Assembly: GCA_026416515.1 (NCBI GenBank)
Contig: JAOAEZ010000001.1
Coordinates: 22,420-86,419, forward strand
DNA from: Hydrogenophilus sp.
GTDB lineage: Bacteria > Pseudomonadota > Gammaproteobacteria > Burkholderiales > Rhodocyclaceae
Direction of reading: 5' to 3'
DNA length: 64,000 nt
Position numbers and translations under genes: made by a program. Under the pieces are notes generated by a model. The model saw nothing but the letters and a program-made list of their open reading frames with translations. It ran no database searches and had not been told where the DNA came from. Below, piece after piece: positions 30,187 through 37,408 of the stretch (the stretch's first letter is position 1; the number at the start of each line of letters is the position of its first letter).

Positions 30187-30900
30187 TTAGGGGCGAGAGG
30201 GGGTACCAAAGACAACCCGCTCTAACCCTTGCATCATGACCCAACGCGCTTCGAGGTTGTAGAATACTCCGGCGCGGATACGGACTTGATTTTCCGGTGT
30301 TTCCGCATAAGGAAGAAGGACGTCGCGCATGAGCCGCGAATGGCCTATGTCGAGGACGACATGTTCGGTGAAAAGTTCGAGCGCTTCGTCGGTGATTCCC
30401 GGGATTTTCCGCAGCCCTTTGAGGAATTCCGTGTACATGTGCGGAATCGGCCACTCCATTGCAATTCCTACGGCTGCAGCCGCGGCCAACCAGTCGCCCG
30501 TTCGAGTAAAAGCCATCATCGCGTCAATATAAAGGCGAAGCTCCGGAAAGAGCGTCCCCCCTGCTGCGATGAGCTCCTCTGCTACTCCGACGCCGCGCAT
30601 AAAACGACGATACATCGCCATGTGGGTCCGAGCTTCGTTACCGTTGCCATACTCATCGGCCAAAATTTGGGCTAGGGCAAATTGGATCTGTTCATCTTCC
30701 GCTAGTCCTAACGCATTGGCTTGGTAACGGCGCGTGCGAAGAATATGAGGGTAGTAAGCGAGCGCAAAGCGTTGCGCTGCTTCGATGGGAAAATGCGAAA
30801 GGGTGGCTAGCCTCCGCGTAAAACCTTCGTTAAAGACAGGGTGGCGGAGAATCTCCGCCTCTAAAAGGGTCATGAAATCTTCCGCTGCTGAGCAGCCCAT
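30187..30900 (-). CDS. Haem-oxygenase-fold metalloprotein (HDO/TenA-PqqC-like)
   Basis: A 237-aa all-helical protein of the iron-containing redox enzyme family that also includes CADD. Candidate metal ligands are Glu83 and Glu89 with His93 (DEYGNGNEARTH), Glu149 and His154 (MEWPIPH), and Glu179, His180, Asp184 and His187 (TEHVVLDIGH). This pattern fits a diiron site. The family includes oxygenases that act on small metabolites or on a residue of the protein itself. The substrate here is unknown. A second in-frame ATG at 30873 is possible. The gene is divergent from dsrA with a 229-bp shared control region. Confidence 0.75.
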   Translation of the reverse strand: MGCSAAEDFMTLLEAEILRHPVFNEGFTRRLATLSHFPIEAAQRFALAYYPHILRTRRYQANALGLAEDEQIQFALAQILADEYGNGNEARTHMAMYRRFMRGVGVAEELIAAGGTLFPELRLYIDAMMAFTRTGDWLAAAAAVGIAMEWPIPHMYTEFLKGLRKIPGITDEALELFTEHVVLDIGHSRLMRDVLLPYAETPENQVRIRAGVFYNLEARWVMMQGLERVVFGTPSRP

Positions 30901-30917
30901 GGAAATGCTCCGAGAGA

Positions 30918-30932
30918 AGAGGAAAATCCTCT
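30918..30932. promoter_or_regulatory. Palindrome upstream of the HDO-fold gene
   Basis: AGAGGA-AAA-TCCTCT is a perfect 6-bp inverted repeat with a 3-bp spacer, 18 bp ahead of the HDO gene start in the dsr divergent region. It could be an operator or a 5' UTR hairpin. No regulator is known for it. Confidence 0.3.
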
Positions 30933-30960
30933 ATCATGCGCATTATGCCAAAGGAGGCGA

Positions 30961-31077
30961 ATGAGACCGTTATGCTGCAGTGCACTAACCCAAAAAGGGA
31001 TTAAGAATCTTCCCCTGCAGGTGCCGCGATCACGCCTTCATGAGAATAGAGCCATTTATGATCAAATCGTAAAATAG
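30961..31077 (+). CDS. Possible small leader ORF upstream of dsrA
   Basis: A 38-codon frame starting at ATG 30961, three bases after AAGGAGG, and ending in TAG at 31075-31077. It would encode MRPLCCSALTQKGIKN... with paired cysteines early on, ending 52 bp before dsrA. The strong ribosome site is the only positive sign; spacing is short and there is no homology to judge. It overlaps the candidate operator at 31056-31072. It may be chance. Confidence 0.15.
   Translation: MRPLCCSALTQKGIKNLPLQVPRSRLHENRAIYDQIVK
31056..31072. promoter_or_regulatory. Dyad in the dsr control region
   Basis: TTATGAT-CAA-ATCGTAA is an inverted repeat with 6 of 7 paired positions and a 3-bp centre. It lies in an AT-rich stretch 58 bp before the dsrA ATG, where a -10 or activator site would be expected. 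No convincing sigma-70 -35/-10 pair was found nearby. Confidence 0.3.
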
Positions 31078-31129
31078 TTTAACTAAGCGCTCGATGGTGA
31101 GCAGCCCAACGGCAGGAAAGGAGAAAGAG

Positions 31130-32440
31130 ATGAAACCGATGCACCCGACCCCTTTGCTCGACGAGTTGGAAAAGGGCCCATGGCCGAGTTTTGTCACCGG
31201 GATTAAACGGCTGGCAAAAGACAAAGAGATGATGGTGGATCTGCTGGGACAGTTGGAGACCTCCTATGAGACGCGGTTGGGATATTGGAAAGGAGGGACT
31301 GTTTCGGTATTCGGATACGGGGCAGGGGTTATTCCGCGCTTTACCGAACTAAAAGACGAAAATGGGAAACCGAAATTTCCGGCCGCAGCGGAGTTCCATA
31401 CATTGCGGGTGATGCCACCGGCAGGAATGCACTATAGCACCGATATTTTGCGCAAGCTGTGCGATATCTGGGAGCGTTGGGGCTCGGGTTTGATCGCGCT
31501 CCACGGTCAGTCGGGCGATATTATGTTCCAAGGAGCTACCACCGAAAACGTGCAGTGGGCCTGGGAGGAGATCAACGAGTTGGGTTTTGACCTCGGTGGG
31601 GCAGGAGCGGGCGTTCGCACAGCGATGTCGTGTGTGGGGGCGGCTCGGTGTGAACAGAGTTGCTATAACGAGGCGGAGGCCCATCGGGCGGTGATCAACA
31701 GCGTGTTGCATCACATTCATCGTCCGTCATTGCCGTACAAATTTAAGTTTAAATTTTCGGGTTGCCCGAACGATTGTATGAACTCGGTACAGCGCTCCGA
31801 CTTTGCCGTAATCGGGATTTGGCGCGACAATATCCAGACCGACGCAGAGCTGGCGAAGCGGTGGGTGGAGAAGAACGGGGGTCCAGAGGGAGCGATCGCC
31901 AATGTGGTCGATTGGGTCATAAACCGCTGTCCTACTAAAGCGATCCAGTTGAAGCGTAAGGATCAGGTGAAAGAGGGCGAGTCGATCAGCAGCGTGGCGT
32001 TGACCGAGCAATGGGCGCTGGAGATCGAGAACCGCGATTGCGTGCGGTGTATGCATTGCATCAATGTGATGACGGGAGCGTTGGCTCCGGGTAAAGATCG
32101 CGGGGCGGCGATCCTGATCGGCGGTAAACGGACCTTGAAGATCGGCGACTTGATGGGGACGGTGGTGATTCCTTTCATGAAGCTCGACACCGATGAGGAT
32201 CGGCAGAAATTGGTGGAACTAGCTCATAAGGTGATCGATTTCTTTGCCGATAATGCCTTAGAGCATGAGCGAATTGGCGAGATGATCGATCGAATCGGGT
32301 TGGTTCCATTCCTCGAGGCGATCGGAATCGACCCCGATCCCAATATGGTGATCCATCCCCGTTCTAACCCGTTCGTGCGCACCGATGGGTGGGACGAGGA
32401 GGTGGCTCGGATCAAAGCGAAAAAAGCGCAGGTAGCGTAA
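31130..32440 (+). CDS. dsrA: Reverse-type dissimilatory sulfite reductase, alpha subunit
   Basis: The 436-aa cytoplasmic subunit of the siroheme enzyme that in sulfur oxidisers turns DsrC-bound sulfane sulfur into sulfite. Siroheme-[4Fe-4S] cysteines are in SCVGAARCEQSC (C-x5-C) and SGCPNDCMNS (C-x3-C). An inserted ferredoxin-like domain has the DCVRCMHCINVM cluster. ATG 31130 (MKPMHPTPLLDELEKGPWPSF) is chosen because AAGGAGAAAGAG lies just before it; the longer frame from 31094 has no ribosome site. First gene of dsrABEFHCMKLJOPN. Confidence 0.97.
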   Translation: MKPMHPTPLLDELEKGPWPSFVTGIKRLAKDKEMMVDLLGQLETSYETRLGYWKGGTVSVFGYGAGVIPRFTELKDENGKPKFPAAAEFHTLRVMPPAGMHYSTDILRKLCDIWERWGSGLIALHGQSGDIMFQGATTENVQWAWEEINELGFDLGGAGAGVRTAMSCVGAARCEQSCYNEAEAHRAVINSVLHHIHRPSLPYKFKFKFSGCPNDCMNSVQRSDFAVIGIWRDNIQTDAELAKRWVEKNGGPEGAIANVVDWVINRCPTKAIQLKRKDQVKEGESISSVALTEQWALEIENRDCVRCMHCINVMTGALAPGKDRGAAILIGGKRTLKIGDLMGTVVIPFMKLDTDEDRQKLVELAHKVIDFFADNALEHERIGEMIDRIGLVPFLEAIGIDPDPNMVIHPRSNPFVRTDGWDEEVARIKAKKAQVA

Positions 32441-32457
32441 GCGCTTGGAGTGATGCG

Positions 32458-32481
32458 GGCGGGAAGGGAGCGCTTCCCGCC
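32458..32481 (+). ncRNA. dsrA-dsrB intergenic hairpin
   Basis: GGCGGGAAG and CTTCCCGCC form a perfect 9-bp stem with a 6-nt loop in the 66-bp dsrA-dsrB gap. There is no T-run after it, so a full terminator is unlikely. A stability or partial-attenuation element in the polycistronic mRNA is possible. Confidence 0.5.
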
Positions 32482-32506
32482 GATCGGTCAATCCGGAGGT
32501 TAGAAA

Positions 32507-33598
32507 ATGAGCGAACCACAACAAGAGAAGCGTACTCCTAAAAAACCAGTTCCGCATGGCGTCCCCGACCCGAAACAGTTCATGCATCCGGTGCTTTTGC
32601 GGAATATTGGGAATTGGAAATACCATGATCGCCCGCGGCCCGGAGTGCTGCACCATGTCGCTAAAAGCGGCGATGAGGTGTGGACGGTACGCGCCGGTAC
32701 CCAGCGGCAGATGGATGTGTGGACGATCCGCAAGCTATGTGACATCGCCGATCAGTACGGCGAGCGCTACATGCGCTTTACGATCCGATCAAATGTGGAA
32801 ATTACGGTGGCCGATCCGAAAAAAGTAGAACCTTTGATCAAGGCGCTGGAGGAGAACGGCTTTCCAGTAGGCGGAACAGGGAACTCCTGTTCGATGGTTG
32901 CCCATACCCAAGGGTGGCTGCACTGCGATATTCCGGGGACCGATGCGTCGGGGGTGGTGAAGTCGTTGATGGATGCGCTTTACGAAGAGTTTAAGAATGA
33001 GCAGCTTCCCAACCGCCTTCATCTCTCTACCTCATGCTGTGAGATCAATTGCGGCGGACAGGCCGATATCGCGGTGATCGTCCAGCATACCAAACCACCC
33101 AAGATCAATCACGATCTGGTGGCAAATATGTGCGAGCGACCGGCAGTGGTGGCGCGTTGCCCGGTGGCAGCGATCCGTCCGGCGCTGGTCAACGGGAAAC
33201 CCTCTCTGGAGGTGGATGAAAAGAAGTGCGTCTGTTGCGGCGCCTGCTTCCCGCCTTGCCCGCCGATGCAGATCAACGATCCGGTGCATACCAAATTGGC
33301 AGTTTGGGTGGGCGGAAAGAACTCGAACGCGCGGAGTCGGCCGACCTTTATGAAGATGGTGGCGGCGGGCTTGCCCAACAATCCACCTCGGTGGCCAGAG
33401 GTGACAGAGGTGGTGCTGCGGATCGTTCGCGCCTATAAAGAGGATGGGCGCCCGTGGGAACGGGTATCGGATTGGATCGATCGCATCGGTTGGCCGCGCT
33501 TCTTTGAAAAGACGGGGTTGGTCTTCACCAAGTACCTGATCGACGATTACAAGCATGCGCGGGCTACATTGAACGCTTCGACTCATATCCGCTTCTGA
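32507..33598 (+). CDS. dsrB: Reverse-type dissimilatory sulfite reductase, beta subunit
   Basis: The 363-aa partner of DsrA. Siroheme-proximal cysteines appear in TSCCEINCGGQADI. The inserted ferredoxin domain has KKCVCCGACFPPCPPM with four cluster cysteines. With DsrA it forms the alpha2-beta2 enzyme. ATG 32507 follows GGAGG by ten bases. Operon partners and the presence of dsrEFH and dsrL argue for the oxidative direction; only a tree would prove the rDsr type. Confidence 0.97.
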   Translation: MSEPQQEKRTPKKPVPHGVPDPKQFMHPVLLRNIGNWKYHDRPRPGVLHHVAKSGDEVWTVRAGTQRQMDVWTIRKLCDIADQYGERYMRFTIRSNVEITVADPKKVEPLIKALEENGFPVGGTGNSCSMVAHTQGWLHCDIPGTDASGVVKSLMDALYEEFKNEQLPNRLHLSTSCCEINCGGQADIAVIVQHTKPPKINHDLVANMCERPAVVARCPVAAIRPALVNGKPSLEVDEKKCVCCGACFPPCPPMQINDPVHTKLAVWVGGKNSNARSRPTFMKMVAAGLPNNPPRWPEVTEVVLRIVRAYKEDGRPWERVSDWIDRIGWPRFFEKTGLVFTKYLIDDYKHARATLNASTHIRF

Positions 33599-33619
33599 GG
33601 TTGAGGCAGGGAGAGGGGA

Positions 33620-33979
33620 ATGAAGTTCGCTGTCTTAATAAACGAGGGCCCATACCAGCATCAGGCAAGCGATAGCGCCTACCTCTTTTGTCGGGCCGCG
33701 ATCGCAGCAGGCCATCAGGTGACCCGGGTCTTCTTCTACCACGATGGGGTTTACAACGCGATTAAGTTTGCAGAACCTCCTCAAGATGATCGCAATATCG
33801 TGAAGCGGTGGTCGAAATTGGCCGAGGAGCATGGCGTGGACTTGGTGGTGTGCGTGGCTGCTGGGTTGCGCCGCGGCGTGAAAGAGGAGGTTTTGGCTCC
33901 TGGCTTCCGCATCTCGGGACTGGGGCAGTTGATCGAGGCGGGAATCGAGGCCGACCGCTTGGTTACCTTCGGCGATTGA
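33620..33979 (+). CDS. dsrE: Sulfur carrier protein DsrE (TusD-like)
   Basis: A 119-aa subunit of the DsrE2F2H2 hexamer, which takes sulfane sulfur from TusA and passes it to DsrC. The active-site cysteine is Cys78 in LVVCVAAGLRRG, the same position as in the purple sulfur bacterium protein. Start has AGGGAGAGGGG upstream. Presence of dsrEFH is a standard marker of the sulfur-oxidising Dsr pathway. Confidence 0.95.
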   Translation: MKFAVLINEGPYQHQASDSAYLFCRAAIAAGHQVTRVFFYHDGVYNAIKFAEPPQDDRNIVKRWSKLAEEHGVDLVVCVAAGLRRGVKEEVLAPGFRISGLGQLIEAGIEADRLVTFGD

Positions 33980-33989
33980 GGAGGGCGCA

Positions 33990-34346
33990 ATGAAGAAGTT
34001 TATGTTTGTAAACCGCAAAGCTCCGTACGGAAGCGTCTACGCCCTCGAATCGCTCGAGGTGGTCTTGATCACCGCCGCTTTTGAACAGCAGGTGAGTGTC
34101 GTCTTTCTCGACGATGGCGTCTATCAGCTCGTAAAGGGAGGGCAGACGAGGGGAATTGAGATGAAAAATCATATTCCCGCTTACCGCGTGCTTCCCGATT
34201 ACGATATCGATAAGTTTTACGTCGAACGTGAATCGATGGAGGCGCGTGGCCTAACGCCGGAGGACTTTGTGGTCGATGTGATTGTCCTCTCTGCCGCTGA
34301 GTTAGGGGCGCTGATGGAAGAGCAGGACGTGGTGCTGAGTTTCTGA
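33990..34346 (+). CDS. dsrF: Sulfur relay protein DsrF (TusC-like)
   Basis: A 118-aa protein with the DsrEFH-fold start FMFVNRKAPYGSVYALESLEV and no cysteine, as expected since DsrF is thought to be structural in the hexamer. GAGGAGGGC lies before the ATG; it begins 10 bp after dsrE. Confidence 0.94.
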   Translation: MKKFMFVNRKAPYGSVYALESLEVVLITAAFEQQVSVVFLDDGVYQLVKGGQTRGIEMKNHIPAYRVLPDYDIDKFYVERESMEARGLTPEDFVVDVIVLSAAELGALMEEQDVVLSF

Positions 34347-34359
34347 GGAGCGAGAAGCG

Positions 34360-34650
34360 ATGCTGCATATTGTGAATAAGTCCCCGTTTGATCGTCCAAC
34401 GTTGGCGACGGTGGCGCGGGTAGCTCAGGGAGGGGCGCTTCTGCTGATCGAAGACGCAGTGGTGGCAGCAACCCAGGGCGTTGCTTCGCCGCTTGCCGAA
34501 ATCCAGAAAAAAATGCCGGTTTATGTCTTGGGCCCCGATTTGGAGGCACGGGGTTTGAACGAGCGGGTCATCGAGGGTGTGACGGTCGTCGACTACAACG
34601 GTTTTGTCCAGTTGGTGGCCGAGCACCGCAATTGTCAGTCGTGGTTGTGA
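34360..34650 (+). CDS. dsrH: Sulfur relay protein DsrH (TusB-like)
   Basis: A 96-aa protein beginning MLHIVNKSPFDRPTLATVAR, the typical DsrH/TusB start, with LLLIEDAVVAA next. The cysteine usually found near residue 20 is missing (Arg20 here, flanked by Val and Ala); the only cysteine is Cys93 in the NCQSWL tail. That cysteine is not essential in other systems, so function is probably kept. Follows dsrF by 13 bp. Confidence 0.93.
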   Translation: MLHIVNKSPFDRPTLATVARVAQGGALLLIEDAVVAATQGVASPLAEIQKKMPVYVLGPDLEARGLNERVIEGVTVVDYNGFVQLVAEHRNCQSWL

Positions 34651-34673
34651 AGTAACTAAGAAAGGAGCGAACG

Positions 34674-35009
34674 ATGGCAACCATTGAAGTGGCAGGGAAA
34701 ACGATCGAGGTCGATGAAGAGGGTTACCTCACCAATCTGAGCGATTGGGACGAAGAGGTCGCAAAAGAGATCGCAAAATCAGAGGGAATCGAGCTGAGCG
34801 AGAACCATTGGGAGGTAGTCAATTTCTTGCGCGAGTATTACCAAGAGTATCAGGTGGCTCCGCCTATCCGGGTGCTAACGAAAGCGATTGCGAAGAAGTT
34901 AGGGCCAGAGAAGGGCAATAGCGATTACTTGTACGAGCTCTTCCCATACGGACCGGCGAAACAGGCGTGTAAGATCGCCGGTTTGCCAAAGCCGACTGGC
35001 TGCGTTTGA
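34674..35009 (+). CDS. dsrC: DsrC sulfur-carrying substrate protein (TusE/DsrC family)
   Basis: A 111-aa protein whose mobile C-terminal arm [16 protein letters not shown] has both conserved cysteines, the penultimate Cys110 and Cys99 eleven residues before it. DsrC persulfide or trisulfide is the substrate handled by DsrAB and DsrK. Having both cysteines marks true DsrC over regulatory or TusE-only homologues. A good AAGGAGCG lies before the ATG. Two hairpins follow it before dsrM. Confidence 0.97.
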   Translation: MATIEVAGKTIEVDEEGYLTNLSDWDEEVAKEIAKSEGIELSENHWEVVNFLREYYQEYQVAPPIRVLTKAIAKKLGPEKGNSDYLYELFPYGPAKQACKIAGLPKPTGCV

Positions 35010-35020
35010 GTGTGATAGAG

Positions 35021-35048
35021 GCAGGGCGGTGCGGTGGTGCCGCCTGCC
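35021..35048 (+). ncRNA. dsrC-dsrM hairpin 1
   Basis: GCAGGGCGG pairs with CCGCCTGC (one bulged base) around a 10-nt loop, 12 bp after the dsrC stop. No T-run follows. It is the first of two stems in the dsrC-dsrM gap. Confidence 0.45.
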
Positions 35049-35050
35049 AT

Positions 35051-35067
35051 AGGCAACACGGTTGCCT
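35051..35067 (+). ncRNA. dsrC-dsrM hairpin 2
   Basis: AGGCAAC-ACG-GTTGCCT is a perfect 7-bp stem with a 3-nt loop, directly after hairpin 1 and 24 bp before the dsrM start. Together the two may protect an abundant dsrC message or reduce read-through into dsrM. Confidence 0.5.
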
Positions 35068-35090
35068 CAACCTAAGAAAAGGAGCAGAGA

Positions 35091-35825
35091 GTGATGCTCG
35101 TCCTTTTTTATGTGGCGAGTGCGGTCTTTGTCGTGGGGTTAGTTCTGAAGTTGGTCCAGTATGGGCGAACGCCGGCCCCGCTGAAGATCCCCACCACGCC
35201 GGCCCCTGCAACGCGCGGAGGGGTGATATGGCGATTGGTAAAAGAGGTTACCGTTTTTGAGAGCCTATTCAAGGGGGATCTTCTACTGTGGCTCTTCGCG
35301 ATTCTTTTCCATGGGGGACTACTTCTGGTAACGGTGCGCCACCTCCGCTATTTTCTTGATCCCGTTCCCGAGGTAATCGTTTGGTTGCAGCCTTTTGGGA
35401 TCTACGGAGGTATGGCAATGGTGGTGGGGTTGCTCGGGTTGTGGGGGCGCCGCCTGTTGATCGCACGTGTTCGTTATATCTCGACTGTTTCAGACCATCT
35501 GTGGTTGTTGTTGCTGTTGGTGCTGGCGGGTAGCGGCTTACTCATGACCTTCGTGACCCACCCCGATGTGGTGGCGGTGAAGGCCTTTGTGCGCGGCGCA
35601 ATAACCTTTAGCCCAGAGCCTTTTCCGAGCGATTTGATGGTCGCCCTGCATCTGTTGGCGTTCTTTGTATTGTTGGTGCTCTTCCCATTTTCAAAGTTGC
35701 TCCATGCGCCCGGCCTCTTCTTTTCCCCAACCCGCAACCAGGCAGATGATCCCCGCGAACGCCGCCATTTAGCCTCTTGGGCGGCCGCGTTGGAGCGCGA
35801 GAAGGCTGGGGCAGAAGAGCGGTGA
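35091..35825 (+). CDS. dsrM: DsrM, membrane cytochrome b subunit of DsrMKJOP
   Basis: A 244-aa inner-membrane protein with five to six hydrophobic helices resembling the NarI-type gamma subunit. Candidate haem b histidines lie in FHGGLLLVTVRHLRYF and in the VALHLLAFF helix. It passes electrons between the quinone pool and DsrK. Start is GTG 35091 or ATG 35094, with AAAGGAGCAG upstream. Fourth functional block of the operon after dsrC. Confidence 0.95.
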   Translation: MMLVLFYVASAVFVVGLVLKLVQYGRTPAPLKIPTTPAPATRGGVIWRLVKEVTVFESLFKGDLLLWLFAILFHGGLLLVTVRHLRYFLDPVPEVIVWLQPFGIYGGMAMVVGLLGLWGRRLLIARVRYISTVSDHLWLLLLLVLAGSGLLMTFVTHPDVVAVKAFVRGAITFSPEPFPSDLMVALHLLAFFVLLVLFPFSKLLHAPGLFFSPTRNQADDPRERRHLASWAAALEREKAGAEER

Positions 35826-35849
35826 TGCATGGGAAGGAGTTGAGAGAGA

Positions 35850-37364
35850 ATGGCTGTTTCTGCTCACGTCGATGAAAATGAGGACGCTCCGGAACTGATC
35901 CCGGGGGCGACAGCCGGCGTCAAGAGTTTTGTCGCTCCCCCCGAGACGCAAGAAGCGATCGGTTTTACCCCTGCGTTGACCGACGGGTGGCAGGAGCGGG
36001 CGCTCCAGCGAATGGGGGAGCTGCTCGAGCGTTACCGCTCGTTGCGGGTCTTTATGGATGCGTGCGTCCATTGCGGGGCATGTACCGATAAGTGCCATTA
36101 TTATCTCGGGACCCGCGATCCGAACAATATGCCAGTGGCGCGCCAAGAGCTGATGCGCCGCGTTTACCGCCGCTATTTCACGCCGGCAGGACGCCTTTTC
36201 CCAAAATTAGTAGGGGCACGCGAGCTGACAAAAGAGGTGTTGGAGGAGTGGTTTACCTACTATTACCAGTGCTCTGAGTGTCGGCGCTGCTCGATCTTTT
36301 GCCCCTACGGAATCGATACCGCCGAAGTGACGATGGCGGCCCGCGAGATCCTCAATTCCGTGGGGTATGGACAGAAATACTCCAATGAGATCATCGGCAA
36401 GGTGCACCGCATCGGTAATAACTTGGGGTTAAACCCAGCAGCGTTGCGCAATACCTTAGAAGGACTTGAGGAGGAGCTTAAGGAAGAGGTGGGACGTGAG
36501 ATTCGCTTTCCTGTCGATGAAAAGGGGGCGGAGGTATTACTGGTGACCCCCTCGGCCGACTTTTTTGCTGAACCCCATATTTACAGTCTGATCGGGTACG
36601 CGAAGGTGTTCCACGCGGCGGGAATTTCGTGGACGTTGTCGACAAAAGCATCAGAAGGGGGAAATTTTGGGCTTTTTATCGGAAATTACGATCAGCTGCG
36701 AAGGATTGCGCTGCGAATCCGCGAGGCAGCGCTCGAGTTGGGGGTAAAACGGGTCGTGGTCGGAGAGTGCGGCCACGCGTGGCGTGTGGCATATAGTTTT
36801 TGGAATACGTTGATCGGGGTAGGAGCAGGTGCCGATCCAGAAGATCGTTATGGGCAGATGTTGCAGCGGCAGCTCGATCATCGATACAAACAGCCCAGCC
36901 ATATCTGCGAGGTAACCTACGATCTGCTGGAGCGGGGGGCGATTAAGGTGGATCCGACGGCTAACGATCGCTATGTGGTGACTTTCCACGATTCATGTAA
37001 TGTAGCCCGCGCTTCCCGAATGGGAAGCAGTTCAGAGGGACAGTTTGAGATCCCACGGGCGATCATTCGTCGCGTGGCCCGCCGCTTTGTGGAGATGAAC
37101 CCAGAGACGACGCGCGAGCGAACGTTTTGCTGCGGCGGCGGGGGAGGGCTGCTGACCGATGAGCTTCTCGAAATCCGAGTGAAGGGGGCAAAACCGCGGA
37201 TGAAGGCGTTGAAGGCGGCGGTCGAACAGGAAGGGGTCAATTTTATGGCTACCATCTGTGCGATCTGTAAGGCTCAATTTACTAAGGTGTTGCCCGCCTA
37301 TGGCTTTAAGATGAGCATGGTCGGTGGAGTTCATCAATTGGTGAGCAATGCGATCTTACTTTAA
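35850..37364 (+). CDS. dsrK: DsrK, HdrD-like iron-sulfur subunit of DsrMKJOP
   Basis: A 504-aa cytoplasmic protein thought to interact with DsrC. Two ferredoxin-type clusters are visible in CVHCGACTDKC and CSECRRCSIFCP. CCG-domain cysteines occur in the HDSCNVAR and CCGGGGGLL stretches and near the end in ICAICKAQF. These are the features of heterodisulfide reductase HdrD, which handles a special [4Fe-4S] centre. Lies 24 bp after dsrM. Confidence 0.96.
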   Translation: MAVSAHVDENEDAPELIPGATAGVKSFVAPPETQEAIGFTPALTDGWQERALQRMGELLERYRSLRVFMDACVHCGACTDKCHYYLGTRDPNNMPVARQELMRRVYRRYFTPAGRLFPKLVGARELTKEVLEEWFTYYYQCSECRRCSIFCPYGIDTAEVTMAAREILNSVGYGQKYSNEIIGKVHRIGNNLGLNPAALRNTLEGLEEELKEEVGREIRFPVDEKGAEVLLVTPSADFFAEPHIYSLIGYAKVFHAAGISWTLSTKASEGGNFGLFIGNYDQLRRIALRIREAALELGVKRVVVGECGHAWRVAYSFWNTLIGVGAGADPEDRYGQMLQRQLDHRYKQPSHICEVTYDLLERGAIKVDPTANDRYVVTFHDSCNVARASRMGSSSEGQFEIPRAIIRRVARRFVEMNPETTRERTFCCGGGGGLLTDELLEIRVKGAKPRMKALKAAVEQEGVNFMATICAICKAQFTKVLPAYGFKMSMVGGVHQLVSNAILL

Positions 37365-37408
37365 CGAGGTGAGATGAGTCGCAACGAATAACCCAAAGGA
37401 GAGAAGCG

